DNA from: Primulina eburnea | Taxonomy: Eukaryota; Streptophyta; Magnoliopsida; Lamiales; Gesneriaceae | Reading direction: 5' to 3' | Length of the DNA stretch: 64,000 nt | Assembly: GCF_022965805.1 (NCBI RefSeq) | Contig: NW_027331315.1 | Span: forward strand, 91,498-155,497 | Shown here: positions 13,707 to 25,284 of the stretch, piece by piece | Numbering within the stretch: position 1 is the first letter of the stretch | Layout of the letters: the number at the start of each line of letters is the position of its first letter | Translations under genes and position numbers: made by a program | The notes under the pieces: model-generated | What the model was told of the DNA's origin: nothing | What the model saw: the letters and a program-made list of their open reading frames with translations, nothing else | Database searches by the model: none

Positions 13707-15334
13707 TGTGACACCCCTGACCTCTTTAAATAAAATGCACAGCGGAAATAAATTTTTCTTTAAAATATGGAAGGAGTTTCAAAATACATTTTATAAAAGT
13801 GTTTACAAAATAACAACATGATCATTCCAATGACATAACAAAATACAAAATATCATTAGTGTGATCATGTTACAAAATGGTACAAAATAATCATCCTTCC
13901 AATCTTCGTATGCATATGACCCCCATCCACAGTCAACGTCCCGGTCCGTCGCTCTTATCTGCATCACATGAAAATAACTGAAATGAGAATAAATCTCAGC
14001 AAGTGGAACTCTTACATAGCAATGATACATAGTATACACTGTAAAACATGGCTTTTAAATCATAAATACCATCGACTCTGAAACATGAATAACGTAGCAA
14101 TAACTGTAGCAATAGCAATGGCAATAGATAGCAATACGATGGTATTCTCTTTTCTATGGTTGGATTGATATCAATAGTATCTGTAACTGTGGTTGCCAAT
14201 ATCCCATCGATATAAATCGATAACTGTGAGGGGATAAAAGCCTATGGTCGATGATCATCTAATTGCATGCAATGCTCATGGCTATGATAAATCAATCCAA
14301 TAAAACATTTGAATTCTCAATAGCATTTAAGGCCGTCGTTTCGCAATCTCATAATATTTCTTGTATTCCCTTTATAACAATGGTGAGACATCAATGCCTC
14401 CAATAGATAATCAATGAAATCGATACATAACAATGGATCAATGGAAGGGAATAACACTTTGAAACCTTTAAAACACAATACATATAATATCATGTGAGCA
14501 CAAGGGATGAAATTCCACTTACTACCAATAGAACACCTCAAATAAGCTCTTGGTACACCACCTACAACAATAATCCATAAATAACACCAATATCAACTCT
14601 AGATCCACAAGTACAAGCCAAATAATCCATTAAACAACTCAAACATCAAATCCAAAATAACCCTTAACTCAAAACCTCGTTAGAATCGCACCAAAAACTT
14701 ACCTAAGCTTCCTTATACCACGGAGAACGATGATCTCAAGTCGGAAATCCAAACAAAGCCAAGAATCGAAGATAGGAAGCAAAAGAAATGGATGAAAACC
14801 CTTGTTCTAGAGAGGAAAAATCGAGAATGGAGGAAAGGTAAGGTGAAAAGTGAAGTCAACTCAACCAAAAAGCAACTTAAAGCTTCGCCCATACCTCAAT
14901 AATGCATGACCGCGGGTGCGCCAACACAAGCACCGCGGGTGCGCCATGCTCTCGGCATACCAAAATAATTCTCATGCACGATCACCGCGGGTGCGGTGCT
15001 ACAATTACCGCGGGTGCGGTCTCACCGCGGGTGCGGTCCTTGCACTGCCGCGGGTGCGGTGATGCCACGGCCCTCCAAAACCAAAATCATGAATAGTACA
15101 CCGCGGGGGCACTCATCTAAGAGCGCGGGTGCACTCTACTCACGGCAATGAACAGTACAAACTCAACTAAAATCGATCCGAAACGCTGAAACGAACAATC
15201 AACACCAACTAATACCTCAAATAAATAATAACCAATAATACTATAGCCCAAAACACAACTATAAACGACTAATCATAAACCCAATTAACACAATAAAGCT
15301 TAAACCGTACCGTACACCGGGCTCGGCTATTACA
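13707..15334 (-). repeat. Element 1 3' LTR
   Basis: A direct copy of the LTR at 19932-21559, with TG...CA ends. In element orientation it starts TGTAATAGCCGAGCCC at 15334, right after the polypurine tract, and ends at 13707. It is 1,628 bp, the same length as its partner. Differences I can see cluster near 14276-14330, with others near 14813-14822 and at the CG-rich motif cluster. Short open frames inside it are not supported as genes. Confidence 0.95.
14909..15134 (-). promoter_or_regulatory. CpG-rich CCGCGGGTGCG motif cluster in U3 (3' LTR)
   Basis: About eight copies of ccgcgggtgcg or close variants lie in 226 bp of otherwise AT-rich LTR, many as 'accgcgggtgcggt'. In element orientation they lie about 200-425 bp into the LTR, where the U3 promoter/enhancer is expected. 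A repeated short motif there suggests clustered binding sites, but that is inference. The motif contains CpG and a SacII-type CCGCGG core, so it is also a dense methylation target. Confidence 0.6.
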
Positions 15335-15347
15335 ATCTCCCCTCCTT
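15335..15347 (-). other. Element 1 polypurine tract
   Basis: On the minus strand the sequence reads aaggaggggagat directly before the 3' LTR start TGTAATAG. Position and purine richness fit the primer for plus-strand DNA synthesis. Confidence 0.9.
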
Positions 15348-15352
15348 AGAGG

Positions 15353-15370
15353 AATTTCGTCCTCGAAATT
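15353..15370 (-). other. Conserved hairpin upstream of the polypurine tract (element 1)
   Basis: On the minus strand AATTTCG, loop AGGA, CGAAATT: a perfect 7-bp stem with a 4-base loop. It lies 4 bases after the chromodomain stop codon and just before the polypurine tract. Elements 2 and 3 carry a hairpin with the same loop at the same place. Confidence 0.7.
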
Positions 15371-15374
15371 GACG

Positions 15375-15722
15375 TCACGGCACGAACAACTCAGGATACC
15401 TCTCTCTCATCTCAGTCTCTGGTTCCCACGTAGCCTCCTCAATCAAATGGTTCCTCCAAAGGACTTTAACGATGCCGATCTCTTTGTTCCTCAATACTCT
15501 GACAGTGCGATCCAAAATCTGGACCGGAATCTCTTGGTAAGTCAAATTCGGCGTCAAGTCCAATGGCTCGTGGCGAAGAACATGGGAAGGATCTGCAATA
15601 TACTTCCTGAGCATCGATACATGAAACACATTATGGACTCTGTCAAGATCGGGCGGTAGGGCTAATCTGTAGGCTCGGTCACCAACTCTGTCCAATATCT
15701 CGAATGGACCAATGAATCTAGG
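15375..15722 (-). pseudogene. Frame-shifted C-terminal tail of Pol: integrase end and chromodomain
   Basis: This frame continues the polyprotein after a single-base shift at the ggg of 15721-15723, which gives the main frame a premature TAG at 15718-15720. About 115 codons follow. First comes the GPF motif region of the integrase C-terminus, then YRLALPP and [12 protein letters not shown] (the usual conserved end of this integrase type), and last a chromodomain around [16 protein letters not shown], ending ELFVP. In chromoviruses this domain is thought to steer integration to marked chromatin. With the shift it is not joined to the rest of Pol unless translation slips. There is no ATG at its start. 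The extra base could be a real mutation or a sequencing error. Confidence 0.85.
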
Positions 15723-18700
15723 GACTCAACTTGCCCTTCTTGCCAAATCTCATCACACCCTTGAGAGGTGCTATCTTCAGAAAAACATGATCGCCAACCT
15801 CGAACTGCAAAGGTCTGCGACGAACATCTGCATAACTCTTCTGCCTCGACTGAGCAGTCTTCATCCTCTCTCTGATAACTGCAACAACATCGGCAGTCTG
15901 CTGGACCAACTCGGGACCCAACATCTTCCTCTCTCCAACCTCATCCCAAAACAAAGGGGATCTGCACTTCCTGCCATAAAGTGCCTCATACGGTGCCATG
16001 CCAATCGTCGCCTGGTAGCTATTGTTGTACGTGAACTCCACAAGTGGCAGCTTAGAATCCCAACTACCAGAATAGTCAATAGTACAAGCTCTGAGCATAT
16101 CCTCCAGAATCTGAATGACTCTCTCTGACTGACCGTCGCTCTGAGGATGATAAGCTGTACTGAAAGCTAATCGAGAACCCAAAGCTCTGTGAAGACTCTT
16201 CCAAAACTCGGAGGTAAATCTAGGGTCACGATCAGACACAATCGACACGGGCACACCATGAAGTCTAACAATCTCGGCAATGTAGTCCTCGGCATACTGA
16301 GACATCGAATACGTCGTCTTGACTGGGAGAAAATGAGCCGACTTGGTCAATCTATCAACAATGACCCAAATGGAATTATAACCCCTCTGAACTCTGGGCA
16401 GACCAGTCACGAAATCCATGGTGATGTGCTCCCACTTCCACTGAGGAATCGGCAAAGATAGCAATGTCCCAGCAGGTCTCTGATGCTCAATCTTAACCTG
16501 CTGACAAGTAAGGCACTGAGAAATGAACAAAGCAATATCTCTCTTCATACCTGGCCACCAGTAGAGTCGACGAAGATCCTGATACATCTTCGTACTGCCT
16601 GGATGAATCGAATAAGGTGCGGTATGAGCCTCTGTCAAGACGTCTCTACGAATATCGTCGCCAGAAGGAACACAAATGCGGCCTCTGAAAGTCACCAAAC
16701 CATCACCATTCAGACTAAACTCTGAATTCCCTCTAGCCTCAGCTCTAGCTCTCATCTCTGTCAACTGAACATCAGTCGACTGCTCTCTACGGATCCTGTC
16801 CGTCAAAGTAGATCGAATGACCAACGCTGAAAAGCGAGCAATGGTACCTGGAATCACTAGATCAATCTCCTCTCTCTGCAAATCCATCAACAATGGTCTC
16901 TGAATCAAAGAACTCAAAGAAGCACTCGACTTGCGGCTCAAAGCATCAGCCACCACATTCGCCTTCCCTGGGTGATAACTGATCGTCACATCGTAATCCT
17001 TGACAAGCTCTAACCACCTCCTCTGTCGCATGTTGAGCTCTTTCTGCGAGAACAAATACTTCAAACTCTTGTGGTCTGTAAAGATCTCACACTTTTCGCC
17101 ATACAGATAATGTCTCCAAATCTTCAGGGCGAAAACCACAGCTGCGAGCTCCAAATCATGCGTCGGATAATTCTTCTCATAATCCTTCAACTGGCGAGAC
17201 GCATAGGCAATGACCTTACCTCGCTGCATCAACACTGCACCAAGGCCTCTCTTCGACGCATCGGTAAAGACAACAAAGTCCTCTGAACCACTGGGCAAAG
17301 AAAGAACAGGAGCTGTCGTCAATCTGTCCTTCAACTCCTGAAATGCACTCTGGCAATCAATAGTCCACTCGAACTTCACAGTCTTCCTCGTCAGATTGGA
17401 CAATGGCAGGGCAATCTTGGAGAAACCTGAAATGAAACGACGATAGTAACCTGCCAAACCAAGGAAACTGCGAACCTCTGAAACAGTGGTAGGAATAGGC
17501 CAACTCTGAATCGCCTCTATCTTCAATGGATCAACAGCAATGCCATCTCTCGAAACAACATGGCCTAGAAAAGAAATCTGATCCAGCCAAAACTCACACT
17601 TCTTCAGCTTGGCAAACAACCTCTTCTCTCGCAACAACTGAAGAACAACTCTGAGATGCTCGGCATGAAGCTCTCTGGTCTTGGAATAGATCAAGATATC
17701 GTCAATGAAGACAATGACGAAGCTATCCAGATAAGGCTTGAACACACGGTTCATCAGGTCCATGAAGACTGAAGGGGCATTGGTCAACCCAAAAGACATC
17801 ACAAGAAACTCATAGTGACCATACCTGGTCCGGAAAGCTGTCTTAGGGATATCAGACTCCCTAACCTTCAACTGATAGTAGCCAGACCGAAGATCAATCT
17901 TCGAGAACACAGTGGCACCATGGAGCTGATCAAACAAATCATCTATCCGAGGCAACGGATACTTGTTCTTGACAGTCACTTTGTTGAGCTCCCTGTAGTC
18001 GATACACAGCCGCAAGGAACCATCCTTCTTCTTGACAAACAGAACCGGAGCTCCCCAAGGCGAAGAACTCGGACGAATAAAGCCTTTGTCTAAAAGATCC
18101 TGCAACTGAGTCTTCAACTCCTTCATCTCGGTAGGGGCCATCCTGTACGGAGCCTTAGAGATAGGAACCGTACCTGGAGCTAAATCGATCACAAACTCAA
18201 CATCCCTATCCGGCGGCAAACCCGGAACATCATCCTCAAACACATCAGCAAACTCCCTCACCACATCAATATCATCTACATTCAACTTAATCAATCTATC
18301 AACATCCACAATAGAAGCAAGAAATCCATCGCAACCTCTACACAACAATCTCTCAGCCTCAAGACAAGAAATAAAAGGAAGGACCAGCGAAGTACCTGCA
18401 CTGGCGAGCGCTCCTCCCTGGCCATCATCTGCAAAAGTCACCTTCTTAGCAACACAATCGATAACTGCACGGTAAGTCGAAAGCCAATCCATGCCAAGAA
18501 TAACGTCGAAAGCAACCATAGGGATAACAATCAAATCAGCGAAGACAACTCGCTCCTCAATACGAACAGGGCACGCAAAGACAATCGATGTCGGGCACAA
18601 CACGTCCCCCGAAGGCAAAACAACATTAAGATGAAGGGGAAGAATAGAAGGAACTATACCCAAAGATCTCAAAAATAATTCAGACATAAAAGAATGAGTA

Positions 18701-19800
18701 GCACCAGTATCAATCAAAGTAGTAGCTACTCTGCCTGAAATCAAAATAGTACTAAGGATCAATGAAGATTCACGATTAATACCTTCCTTCGTCATGGAAA
18801 AGATACGACCCTGCACCTTCCCTTGGCTATCTCCCCTCGGGCAATTCCTGGCAACGTGGCCTGCCGCGCCACAACGAAAACAAGTATGAGTGCCCAATCT
18901 GCACTCTCCTCGATGATGCTTACCACACTTTGGACACTGCGGCTTCTCAGGATCAAATGGAACTGGAACTGGCGGAGGTCTAGGACTCGACTCCATCTTG
19001 CCCTTGCCCTTGAAACGATCCCTGCCCCTCTGATTAGAACCCTGGCCTCTCTGAGCAATGGCCTGGTGTCTCTCTTGCCTCTCCCGGGCAATGTCCTTCT
19101 CATCCTGCTCGGCCAACAAAGCTTTGGACACAATCTCCTTGAAAGTAACAGCCTTGGACATGTTGATATCACGACGAATCTCAGCTCTAAGGCCTCGAAT
19201 GAAATGAGCGCCCTTGTCCTTGTCGTTCGAAGCAATATACGGAGCAAATAGGCAACCTTCCTCAAACTTCAGAATATACTGGCCAACATCCAAGCTCCCC
19301 TGCCTAAGTTCCAAGAACTCCGTAACCTTCCTCGCTCGAAGTGCGTCGGGGAAATACTTGTCATAGAACAAGTCAGTGAACTCTGACCACTTCAGTGTCG
19401 CAACATCAACTCCAACTTTCGTAGCATTCCACCAAATGCGGGCAGCCTTAACCAACATGAACACTGCACAGCTAATCCTGTCTTTATCCTCGTACTGGAG
19501 ATGATCGAAGATAGCTTCAAGCGCCTTGACCCACTCGACAGCAACTAGAGGATCGGTGCTACCTGCGAATTCCGGTGGATCCATTCTCTTGAAAGTAGAA
19601 AAGACGGCATCAGTGCCAACAGCCTGAGCAACTTGACCTCTCACTTGGCCTCGACCCTGACCTGCTCCTTGCAATCGGAGCAACTGCTGAATCTGATCGC
19701 TATGCACCTTAGCCTGCTCCTTAAGCAACTTGCCGAACTCGTCGACAACTCTCGAGGAAGAACTATCCTCACCCTCTGCTGCCTTACGCTTAGGAGGCAT
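15718..19800 (-). CDS. gag-pol: Ty3/gypsy Gag-Pol polyprotein (element 1)
   Basis: One uninterrupted frame of 1,360 codons from an ATG ([10 protein letters not shown]), with domains in the usual order. Gag spans about residues 70-235. Zinc-knuckle motifs are [12 protein letters not shown] (289-300) and [14 protein letters not shown] (307-320). The aspartic protease has DTGATHS (364-370) and ILGMDW (434-439). Reverse transcriptase spans about 540-750, with FIDDILIY at 698-705. RNase H has FTDASK (845-850), E884, FTDHKS (907-912) and [14 protein letters not shown] (943-956). The integrase zinc finger uses H1059, H1066, C1096 and C1099. The integrase core has D1129, D1190 and E1226, exactly DD35E spacing. 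The protein would package, reverse-transcribe and integrate the element. The start follows a 131-base leader that holds the primer-binding site. The only visible defect is the frame break at the C-terminus, which removes the chromodomain. Short frames on the opposite strand are shadows. Confidence 0.96.
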   Translation of the reverse strand: MPPKRKAAEGEDSSSSRVVDEFGKLLKEQAKVHSDQIQQLLRLQGAGQGRGQVRGQVAQAVGTDAVFSTFKRMDPPEFAGSTDPLVAVEWVKALEAIFDHLQYEDKDRISCAVFMLVKAARIWWNATKVGVDVATLKWSEFTDLFYDKYFPDALRARKVTEFLELRQGSLDVGQYILKFEEGCLFAPYIASNDKDKGAHFIRGLRAEIRRDINMSKAVTFKEIVSKALLAEQDEKDIARERQERHQAIAQRGQGSNQRGRDRFKGKGKMESSPRPPPVPVPFDPEKPQCPKCGKHHRGECRLGTHTCFRCGAAGHVARNCPRGDSQGKVQGRIFSMTKEGINRESSLILSTILISGRVATTLIDTGATHSFMSELFLRSLGIVPSILPLHLNVVLPSGDVLCPTSIVFACPVRIEERVVFADLIVIPMVAFDVILGMDWLSTYRAVIDCVAKKVTFADDGQGGALASAGTSLVLPFISCLEAERLLCRGCDGFLASIVDVDRLIKLNVDDIDVVREFADVFEDDVPGLPPDRDVEFVIDLAPGTVPISKAPYRMAPTEMKELKTQLQDLLDKGFIRPSSSPWGAPVLFVKKKDGSLRLCIDYRELNKVTVKNKYPLPRIDDLFDQLHGATVFSKIDLRSGYYQLKVRESDIPKTAFRTRYGHYEFLVMSFGLTNAPSVFMDLMNRVFKPYLDSFVIVFIDDILIYSKTRELHAEHLRVVLQLLREKRLFAKLKKCEFWLDQISFLGHVVSRDGIAVDPLKIEAIQSWPIPTTVSEVRSFLGLAGYYRRFISGFSKIALPLSNLTRKTVKFEWTIDCQSAFQELKDRLTTAPVLSLPSGSEDFVVFTDASKRGLGAVLMQRGKVIAYASRQLKDYEKNYPTHDLELAAVVFALKIWRHYLYGEKCEIFTDHKSLKYLFSQKELNMRQRRWLELVKDYDVTISYHPGKANVVADALSRKSSASLSSLIQRPLLMDLQREEIDLVIPGTIARFSALVIRSTLTDRIRREQSTDVQLTEMRARAEARGNSEFSLNGDGLVTFRGRICVPSGDDIRRDVLTEAHTAPYSIHPGSTKMYQDLRRLYWWPGMKRDIALFISQCLTCQQVKIEHQRPAGTLLSLPIPQWKWEHITMDFVTGLPRVQRGYNSIWVIVDRLTKSAHFLPVKTTYSMSQYAEDYIAEIVRLHGVPVSIVSDRDPRFTSEFWKSLHRALGSRLAFSTAYHPQSDGQSERVIQILEDMLRACTIDYSGSWDSKLPLVEFTYNNSYQATIGMAPYEALYGRKCRSPLFWDEVGERKMLGPELVQQTADVVAVIRERMKTAQSRQKSYADVRRRPLQFEVGDHVFLKIAPLKGVMRFGKKGKLSP

Positions 19801-19914
19801 ACTCTACAATTGCTCACAAGACACCAATCAATAAATAACAATGAATAGATGCAAGAAAACATACCCGGACAGTTGAAAGTAGACGAAGTCATATGCATTG
19901 GTCCGAAGAACACC

Positions 19915-19926
19915 GCTCTGATACCA
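19915..19926 (-). other. Element 1 primer-binding site (initiator tRNA-Met)
   Basis: On the minus strand TGGTATCAGAGC begins five bases after the 5' LTR end, matching the 3' end of plant initiator tRNA-Met. It primes minus-strand DNA synthesis. The 131-base leader to the Gag ATG holds nothing else I recognise. Confidence 0.95.
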
Positions 19927-19931
19927 CTAAA

Positions 19932-21559
19932 TGTGACACCCCTGACCTCTTTAAATAAAATGCACAGCGGAAATAAATTTTTCTTTAAAATATGGAAGGA
20001 GTTTCAAAATACATTTTATAAAAGTGTTTACAAAATAACAACATGATCATTCCAATGACATAACAAAATACAAAATATCATTAGTGTGATCATGTTACAA
20101 AATGGTACAAAATAATCATCCTTCCAATCTTCGTATGCATATGACCCCCATCCACAGTCAACGTCCCGGTCCGTCGCTCTTATCTGCATCACATGAAAAT
20201 AACTGAAATGAGAATAAATCTCAGCAAGTGGAACTCTTACATAGCAATGATACATAGTATACACTGTAAAACATGGCTTTTAAATCATAAATACCATCGA
20301 CTCTGAAACATGAATAACGTAGCAATAACTGTAGCAATAGCAATGGCAATAGATAGCAATACGATGGTATTCTCTTTTCTATGGTTGGATTGATATCAAT
20401 AGTATCTGTAACTGTGGTTGCCAATATCCCATCGATATAAATCGATAACTGTGAGGGGATAAAAGCCTATGGTCGATGATCATCTAATTGCATGCAATGC
20501 TCTGACTATGATTAAATCAATCCAATAAAACATTTGAATTCACAATAACATTTAAGGCCGTCGTTTCGCAATCTCATAATATTTCTTGTATTCCCTTTAT
20601 AACAATGGTGAGACATCAATGCCTCCAATAGATAATCAATGAAATCGATACATAACAATGGATCAATGGAAGGGAATAACACTTTGAAACCTTTAAAACA
20701 CAATACATATAATATCATGTGAGCACAAGGGATGAAATTCCACTTACTACCAATAGAACACCTCAAATAAGCTCTTGGTACACCACCTACAACAATAATC
20801 CATAAATAACACCAATATCAACTCTAGATCCACAAGTACAAGCCAAATAATCCATTAAACAACTCAAACATCAAATCCAAAATAACCCTTAACTCAAAAC
20901 CTCGTTAGAATCGCACCAAAAACTTACCTAAGCTTCCTTATACCACGGAGAACGATGATCTCAAGTCGGAAATCCAAACAAAGCCAAGAATCGAAGATAG
21001 GAAGCAAAAGAAATGGATGAAAACCCTTGTTTCTAGAGAGGAAAAACGAGAATGGAGGAAAGGTAAGGTGAAAAGTGAAGTCAACTCAACCAAAAAGCAA
21101 CTTAAAGCTTCGCCCATACCTCAATAATGCATGACCGCGGGTGCGCCAACACAAGCACCGCGGGTGCGCCATGCTCTCGGCATACCAAAATAATTCTCAT
21201 GCACGATCACCGCGGGTGCGGTGCTACAATTACCGCGGGTGCGGTCTCACCGCGGGAGCGGTCCTTGCACTGCCGCGGGTGCGGTGATGCCACGGCCCTC
21301 CAAAACCAAAATCATGAATAGTACACCGCGGGGGCACTCATCTAAGAGCGCGGGTGCACTCTACTCACGGCAATGAACAGTACAAACTCAACTAAAATCG
21401 ATCCGAAACGCTGAAACGAACAATCAACACCAACTAATACCTCAAATAAATAATAACCAATAATACTATAGCCCAAAACACAACTATAAACGACTAATCA
21501 TAAACCCAATTAACACAATAAAGCTTAAACCGTACCGTACACCGGGCTCGGCTATTACA
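19932..21559 (-). repeat. Element 1 5' LTR
   Basis: The partner of 13707-15334, also 1,628 bp with TG...CA ends. In element orientation it starts at 21559 and drives transcription toward gag-pol. About eight differences from the other LTR are visible by eye (over 99% identity). They include one within the CG-rich motif cluster, where gcgggtgcgg becomes gcgggagcgg. Confidence 0.95.
21134..21360 (-). promoter_or_regulatory. CpG-rich CCGCGGGTGCG motif cluster in U3 (5' LTR)
   Basis: The same eight-copy cluster as in the other LTR, in the copy that would act as promoter. One motif differs (gcgggagcgg). Function is inferred from repetition and U3 position only. Confidence 0.6.
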
Positions 21560-22869
21560 ACTTTATTGTGCAAAGTTTAGCCCATAAAGTAATCCAAAAA
21601 TAGAATCCCTCCCCTTCTTAGTCCTAGGCAACCCCAAAATAAAGTCCATAGAAATGTCAATCCAAGTTCTTTTTAAGAATAGCACGCAAAAGTGTTCCCA
21701 TAGTTCTATTTACAACTTCAGTTTGTCCATCTGTTTGAGGATGACAATTAGTAGATTACAACAATATTGAGCAAAGTTTAGCCATAAAGTAATTCAAAAA
21801 TAGAATCCCTCCCCTTCTTAGTCCTAGGCTACCCTAAAATAAAGTCCATAGAAATGTCAATCCAAGTTCTTTTTAAGAATAGCACGCAAAAGTGTTCCCA
21901 AAGTTCTATTTACAACTTCAGTTTGTCCATCCGTTTGAGGATGACAAGTAGTAGATTACAACAATATTGAGCAAAGTTTAGCCCATAAAGTAATCCAAAA
22001 ATAGAATCCCTCCCCTTCTTAGTCCTAGGCAACCCCAAAATAAAGTCCATAGAAATGTCAATCCAAGTTCTTTTAAGAATAGCACGCACAAGTGTTCCCA
22101 AAGTTCTATTTACAACTTCAGTTTGTCCATCCGTTTGGGGATGACAAGTAGTAGATTACAACAATATTGAGCAAAGTTTAGCCCATATAAGTTCTATAGA
22201 CAACTTCAGTTTGTCCATCCGTTTGAGGATGACAAATAGTAGATTACAACAATATTGAGCAAAGTTTAGCCCAAAAAGTAATCCAAAAATAGAATCCCTC
22301 CCCTTCTTAGTCCTAGGAAACCTCAAAATAAAGTCCATAGAAATGTCAATCCAAGTTCTTTTTAAGAATAGCACGCAAAAGTGTTCTCAAAGTTCTATTT
22401 ACAACTTCAGTTTGTCCATTCGTTTGAGGATGACAAGTAGTAGATTACAACAATATTGAGCAAAGTTTAGCCCATAAAGTAATCCAAAAATAGAATCCCT
22501 CCCCTTCTTAGTCCTAGACAACCCCAAAATAAAGTCCATAGAAATGTCAATCCAAGTTCTTTAAGAATAGCACGCACAAGTGTTCCCAAAGTTCTATTTA
22601 CAACTTCAGTTTGTCCATCCGTTTGAGGATGACAAGTAGTAGATTACAACAATATTGAGCAAAGTTTAGCCCATAAAGTAATCCAAAAATAGAATCCCTC
22701 CCCTTCTTAGTCCTAGGCTACCCCAAAATAAAGTCCATAGAAATGTCAATCCAAGTTCTTTTTAAGAATAGCACGCAAAAGTGTTCTCAAAGTTCTATTT
22801 ACAACTTCAGTTTGTCCATCCGTTTGAGGATGACAAATAGTAGATTACAACAATATTGAGCAAAGTTTA
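21560..22869 (-). repeat. Satellite array segment between elements 1 and 2
   Basis: About 6.5 monomers of the same family, continuing the array in register. One truncated monomer ('gcccatataag') lies at about 22181. With element 1 and its target duplication removed, it is 1,090 bp from the one at 13233. The first monomer starts 'actttattgtgc', a variant seen at the equivalent place in other higher-order units (for example near 33093, 34183 and 58760). Confidence 0.93.
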
Positions 22870-23153
22870 TGTAAGGCCCGAGATAATAAAGATGATATTA
22901 TTTTAATCCGAGAGTATGTAATTGGAAACTTTTGGAGTGTTGATTTATATTCCAAGATGTTTGCAATTATTTAGGATTGAAATGGAATTATTTAGGATTG
23001 AATTGAATTAAAAAGATTGAGCGGGGGCCAATTTGCAATTAGTGAAAAATTGAGGGACTAAAGTGTAATTAATGTATTTTGCATGGGACACTTGGCTTAA
23101 TTCACCTCTTGAACGTGGCCTTGCAATTGATTGATTCACCTCTTCAACGATAT

Positions 23154-23194
<41 letters not shown>

Positions 23195-24954
23195 AACATC
23201 ATTTCCTCGACAATTTCAAGGCAAAACCGAGAAAAGCTTCATGAAATTCTCAAAACTTGGTTTTGGTGCGAAAATTGTGATTTTGGTTAATTCGGTTATC
23301 AGATTTTAATTCCGGACACAGTACTGTACTCCTCTCGTTGAGAGCTACAACTGGACGTAAGTTTTATGGAGTTCTGTTATCATTTGAAATTATGATATTG
23401 CCAGAATTGAATATGATTCAGATATGGTGTTTCTGCTACCGTAGACATTATAGAATTGAAGTAAGATTAAAGAATAGATTGTTTCGGTAATTGTTATGAT
23501 TTTTGAAAGATATTGACTGCGATTCTATATAAAAATTGTGTTAGTATTCAGAGTATGAATTATATTAACACAGATTATGAAGTCCAGTATTAGATTTGTG
23601 ATGTTCAGATGGACGGGGTTAGTCAGATTGTATTATTATGCCGTCGAAACATCAGTTGATATATATTGATCAGATTCAGTATTGATTGAGATGGATCAGA
23701 TTCCGTAATTATTCAGATTGGATTGTAGTGTCGATGACATGACTCAGATTGTATTATGTTCAGACATTGATCAGATTTTGTACTGAATTGGGTATTGATC
23801 AGAACAAATTGTGTTTTGAGCTGCACATTGATACAGTGTATTTATTCTTGTCATTTCAGATTGAAGATGGACAGACTGGACTTCGAGACTTCGTCTTCCT
23901 CAGACGGGGAAGATAAAGGTATAATTCATGTGATATCTGGGAAGATATAACTCAAATCAAATCTTATCTGAGTTTCCCAATAAAATCACATACTAGACTA
24001 TTATTTATGTTTTGATATGATTGTTTATAGATTTGTTTATAGAACTTGTATACAAATCTTGCTATGCTTTGTTTACAGATCTTGTGGCATTGCATTAGAA
24101 TGATTATGTTTGTTTACAGATTGTGTATTCATGCATTAAGATAGGACAGTCTGGAGATCAAGCAGACTTCTAGATGTTCGGCGATATCTCAGCTTAGGGG
24201 AAGATCACCGCCCCTATTGTAGATGCGGATACAGATCAGGCCGAAGTCTTGGAATAAGACGTACAGCACCTCGATTGGTAGGGTAGGTGACAGACAGTGA
24301 CGTCTTATTCACAACGGGATCCCTAGAGTTATAGATCGAGTCAAGTCTAGACATGATTTGATTAGAACTGCATGCTTATATGGATGTGGCTCCTAGATCA
24401 TGGGACCCATCATTACTACTTTCAGTTGGATTAGCATGTTTTATGATTAAGATTGTTTATATGCATGTTTATCTGAATTGAGTTGCATGCTTATTTGATT
24501 AATTTCATAGACTATGAAATAGATTGTTTCTATACATGATAGCATGTTTTATGATTTAGTTTGTGTATATACATGCTTACCATGTTTTATACTGGGATTT
24601 ATTCTCACCGGAGTTATCCGGCTGTTGTCTTGTTTTGTATGTGTGCATGACAACAGGTGGGGCTGGATCAGGGTCGAGATGACGATGAGAGAAGACGAGT
24701 TAGCGTGGTGATTCCGGACTTATAGTAGACTTGGTTTATTACTTGAATTTAGTAGTTGAACCTTAGACTAGTTTGAATTAGAAGTGTGTTGTACAAGACT
24801 TGTATAATTATTATACTGATTTGTATAATAGATAAATGCCATTACCTTCCGCACTTTATGTTAAAAATAAAAATTTTTAGACTCTGTTTTATCTTAATTG
24901 ATAATTAAATCCCAAAGATGATTAATAAGACAGATCAGCGTCCGGTTCCCCACA
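22870..24954 (+). repeat. Element 2 5' LTR
   Basis: Starts TGTAAGGCCCGAG and ends CCCCACA, 2,085 bp. It holds an AT microsatellite (23151-23194), a stretch at about 23560-23860 rich in degenerate 'attgatcagatt' and 'cagattgtatt' repeats, and no credible gene. The few differences from the 3' copy include tttctgctacc versus tttttgctacc and gatatatattg versus gatttatattg. Confidence 0.95.
23151..23197 (+). promoter_or_regulatory. (TA)n tract ending in a TATA-box-like sequence (5' LTR)
   Basis: Eight TA units, an AA interruption, then thirteen TA units ending tatataaac. The end matches a plant TATA box and lies in the first part of the LTR, where a U3 promoter is expected. That it is the promoter is inference. 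Confidence 0.45.
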
Positions 24955-24959
24955 ACAGG

Positions 24960-24971
24960 TGGTATCAGAGC
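24960..24971 (+). other. Element 2 primer-binding site (initiator tRNA-Met)
   Basis: TGGTATCAGAGC lies five bases after the 5' LTR end, complementary to the 3' end of initiator tRNA-Met. The leader from here to the Gag frame (about 24972-25284) contains no gene I can recognise. Confidence 0.95.
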
Positions 24972-25284
24972 GATAGATCCTTTAGATTGAGATAGTCAGA
25001 GGATAGATTCTTTAGATTGAGATAAAAGAGAATGAGCGGGGTAGATTGAATTTTCTTTCCTTGCATGTGATTGCTAGCATGAGAATTATATTAATGTTGA
25101 CTTGCATGATGTGTGCTAGCATGATTTATCGCTTTCCCTGTTACATGTTGTTTGTTATCTGAGTTGATTGCAGCAAGTAATGGTTAAGCCTGAATCAGAA
25201 CCGAGTCTGGATCAGAGGTATATGATCAGAGGAGGGCTGAGACAGACTGTATAGATTGGGTACTAATCTGTTTGATATTCAGAT

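Larger units (their letters stand above)
13707..21559 (-). mobile_element. Element 1: Tekay/Del-like Ty3/gypsy LTR retrotransposon
   Basis: A complete element in minus orientation inserted in the satellite. Two direct 1,628-bp LTRs (13707-15334 and 19932-21559) begin TG and end CA. Inside lie a tRNA-Met primer-binding site, one long gag-pol frame in the order Gag, protease, RT, RNase H, integrase, then a frame-shifted chromodomain tail, and a polypurine tract. The Gag-Pol fusion in one frame and the C-terminal chromodomain place it among chromoviruses. Tekay/Del is my best guess at clade, judged by eye. I see about eight differences between the LTRs, so the insertion is recent. The flanks share 'actt' next to the LTRs (aactt on the left, acttt on the right), a slightly imperfect target duplication. 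The satellite's 1,090-bp spacing continues across the insertion. Confidence 0.95.

Noticed and set aside
14902..15096. 64-codon frame with repeated RGCG residues in element 1 LTR
   Set aside because: It is a translation of the CCGCGGGTGCG motif cluster. The regulatory reading is more plausible than a peptide.
18792..19265. Frames on either strand overlapping gag (18792-19265 minus, 18823-19251 plus)
   Set aside because: They are shadows of the Gag-Pol frame, which carries the recognisable domains.
23008..23202. Open frame with a long IYIYIY stretch in element 2 LTRs
   Set aside because: It is the translation of a TA microsatellite, with no coding support.
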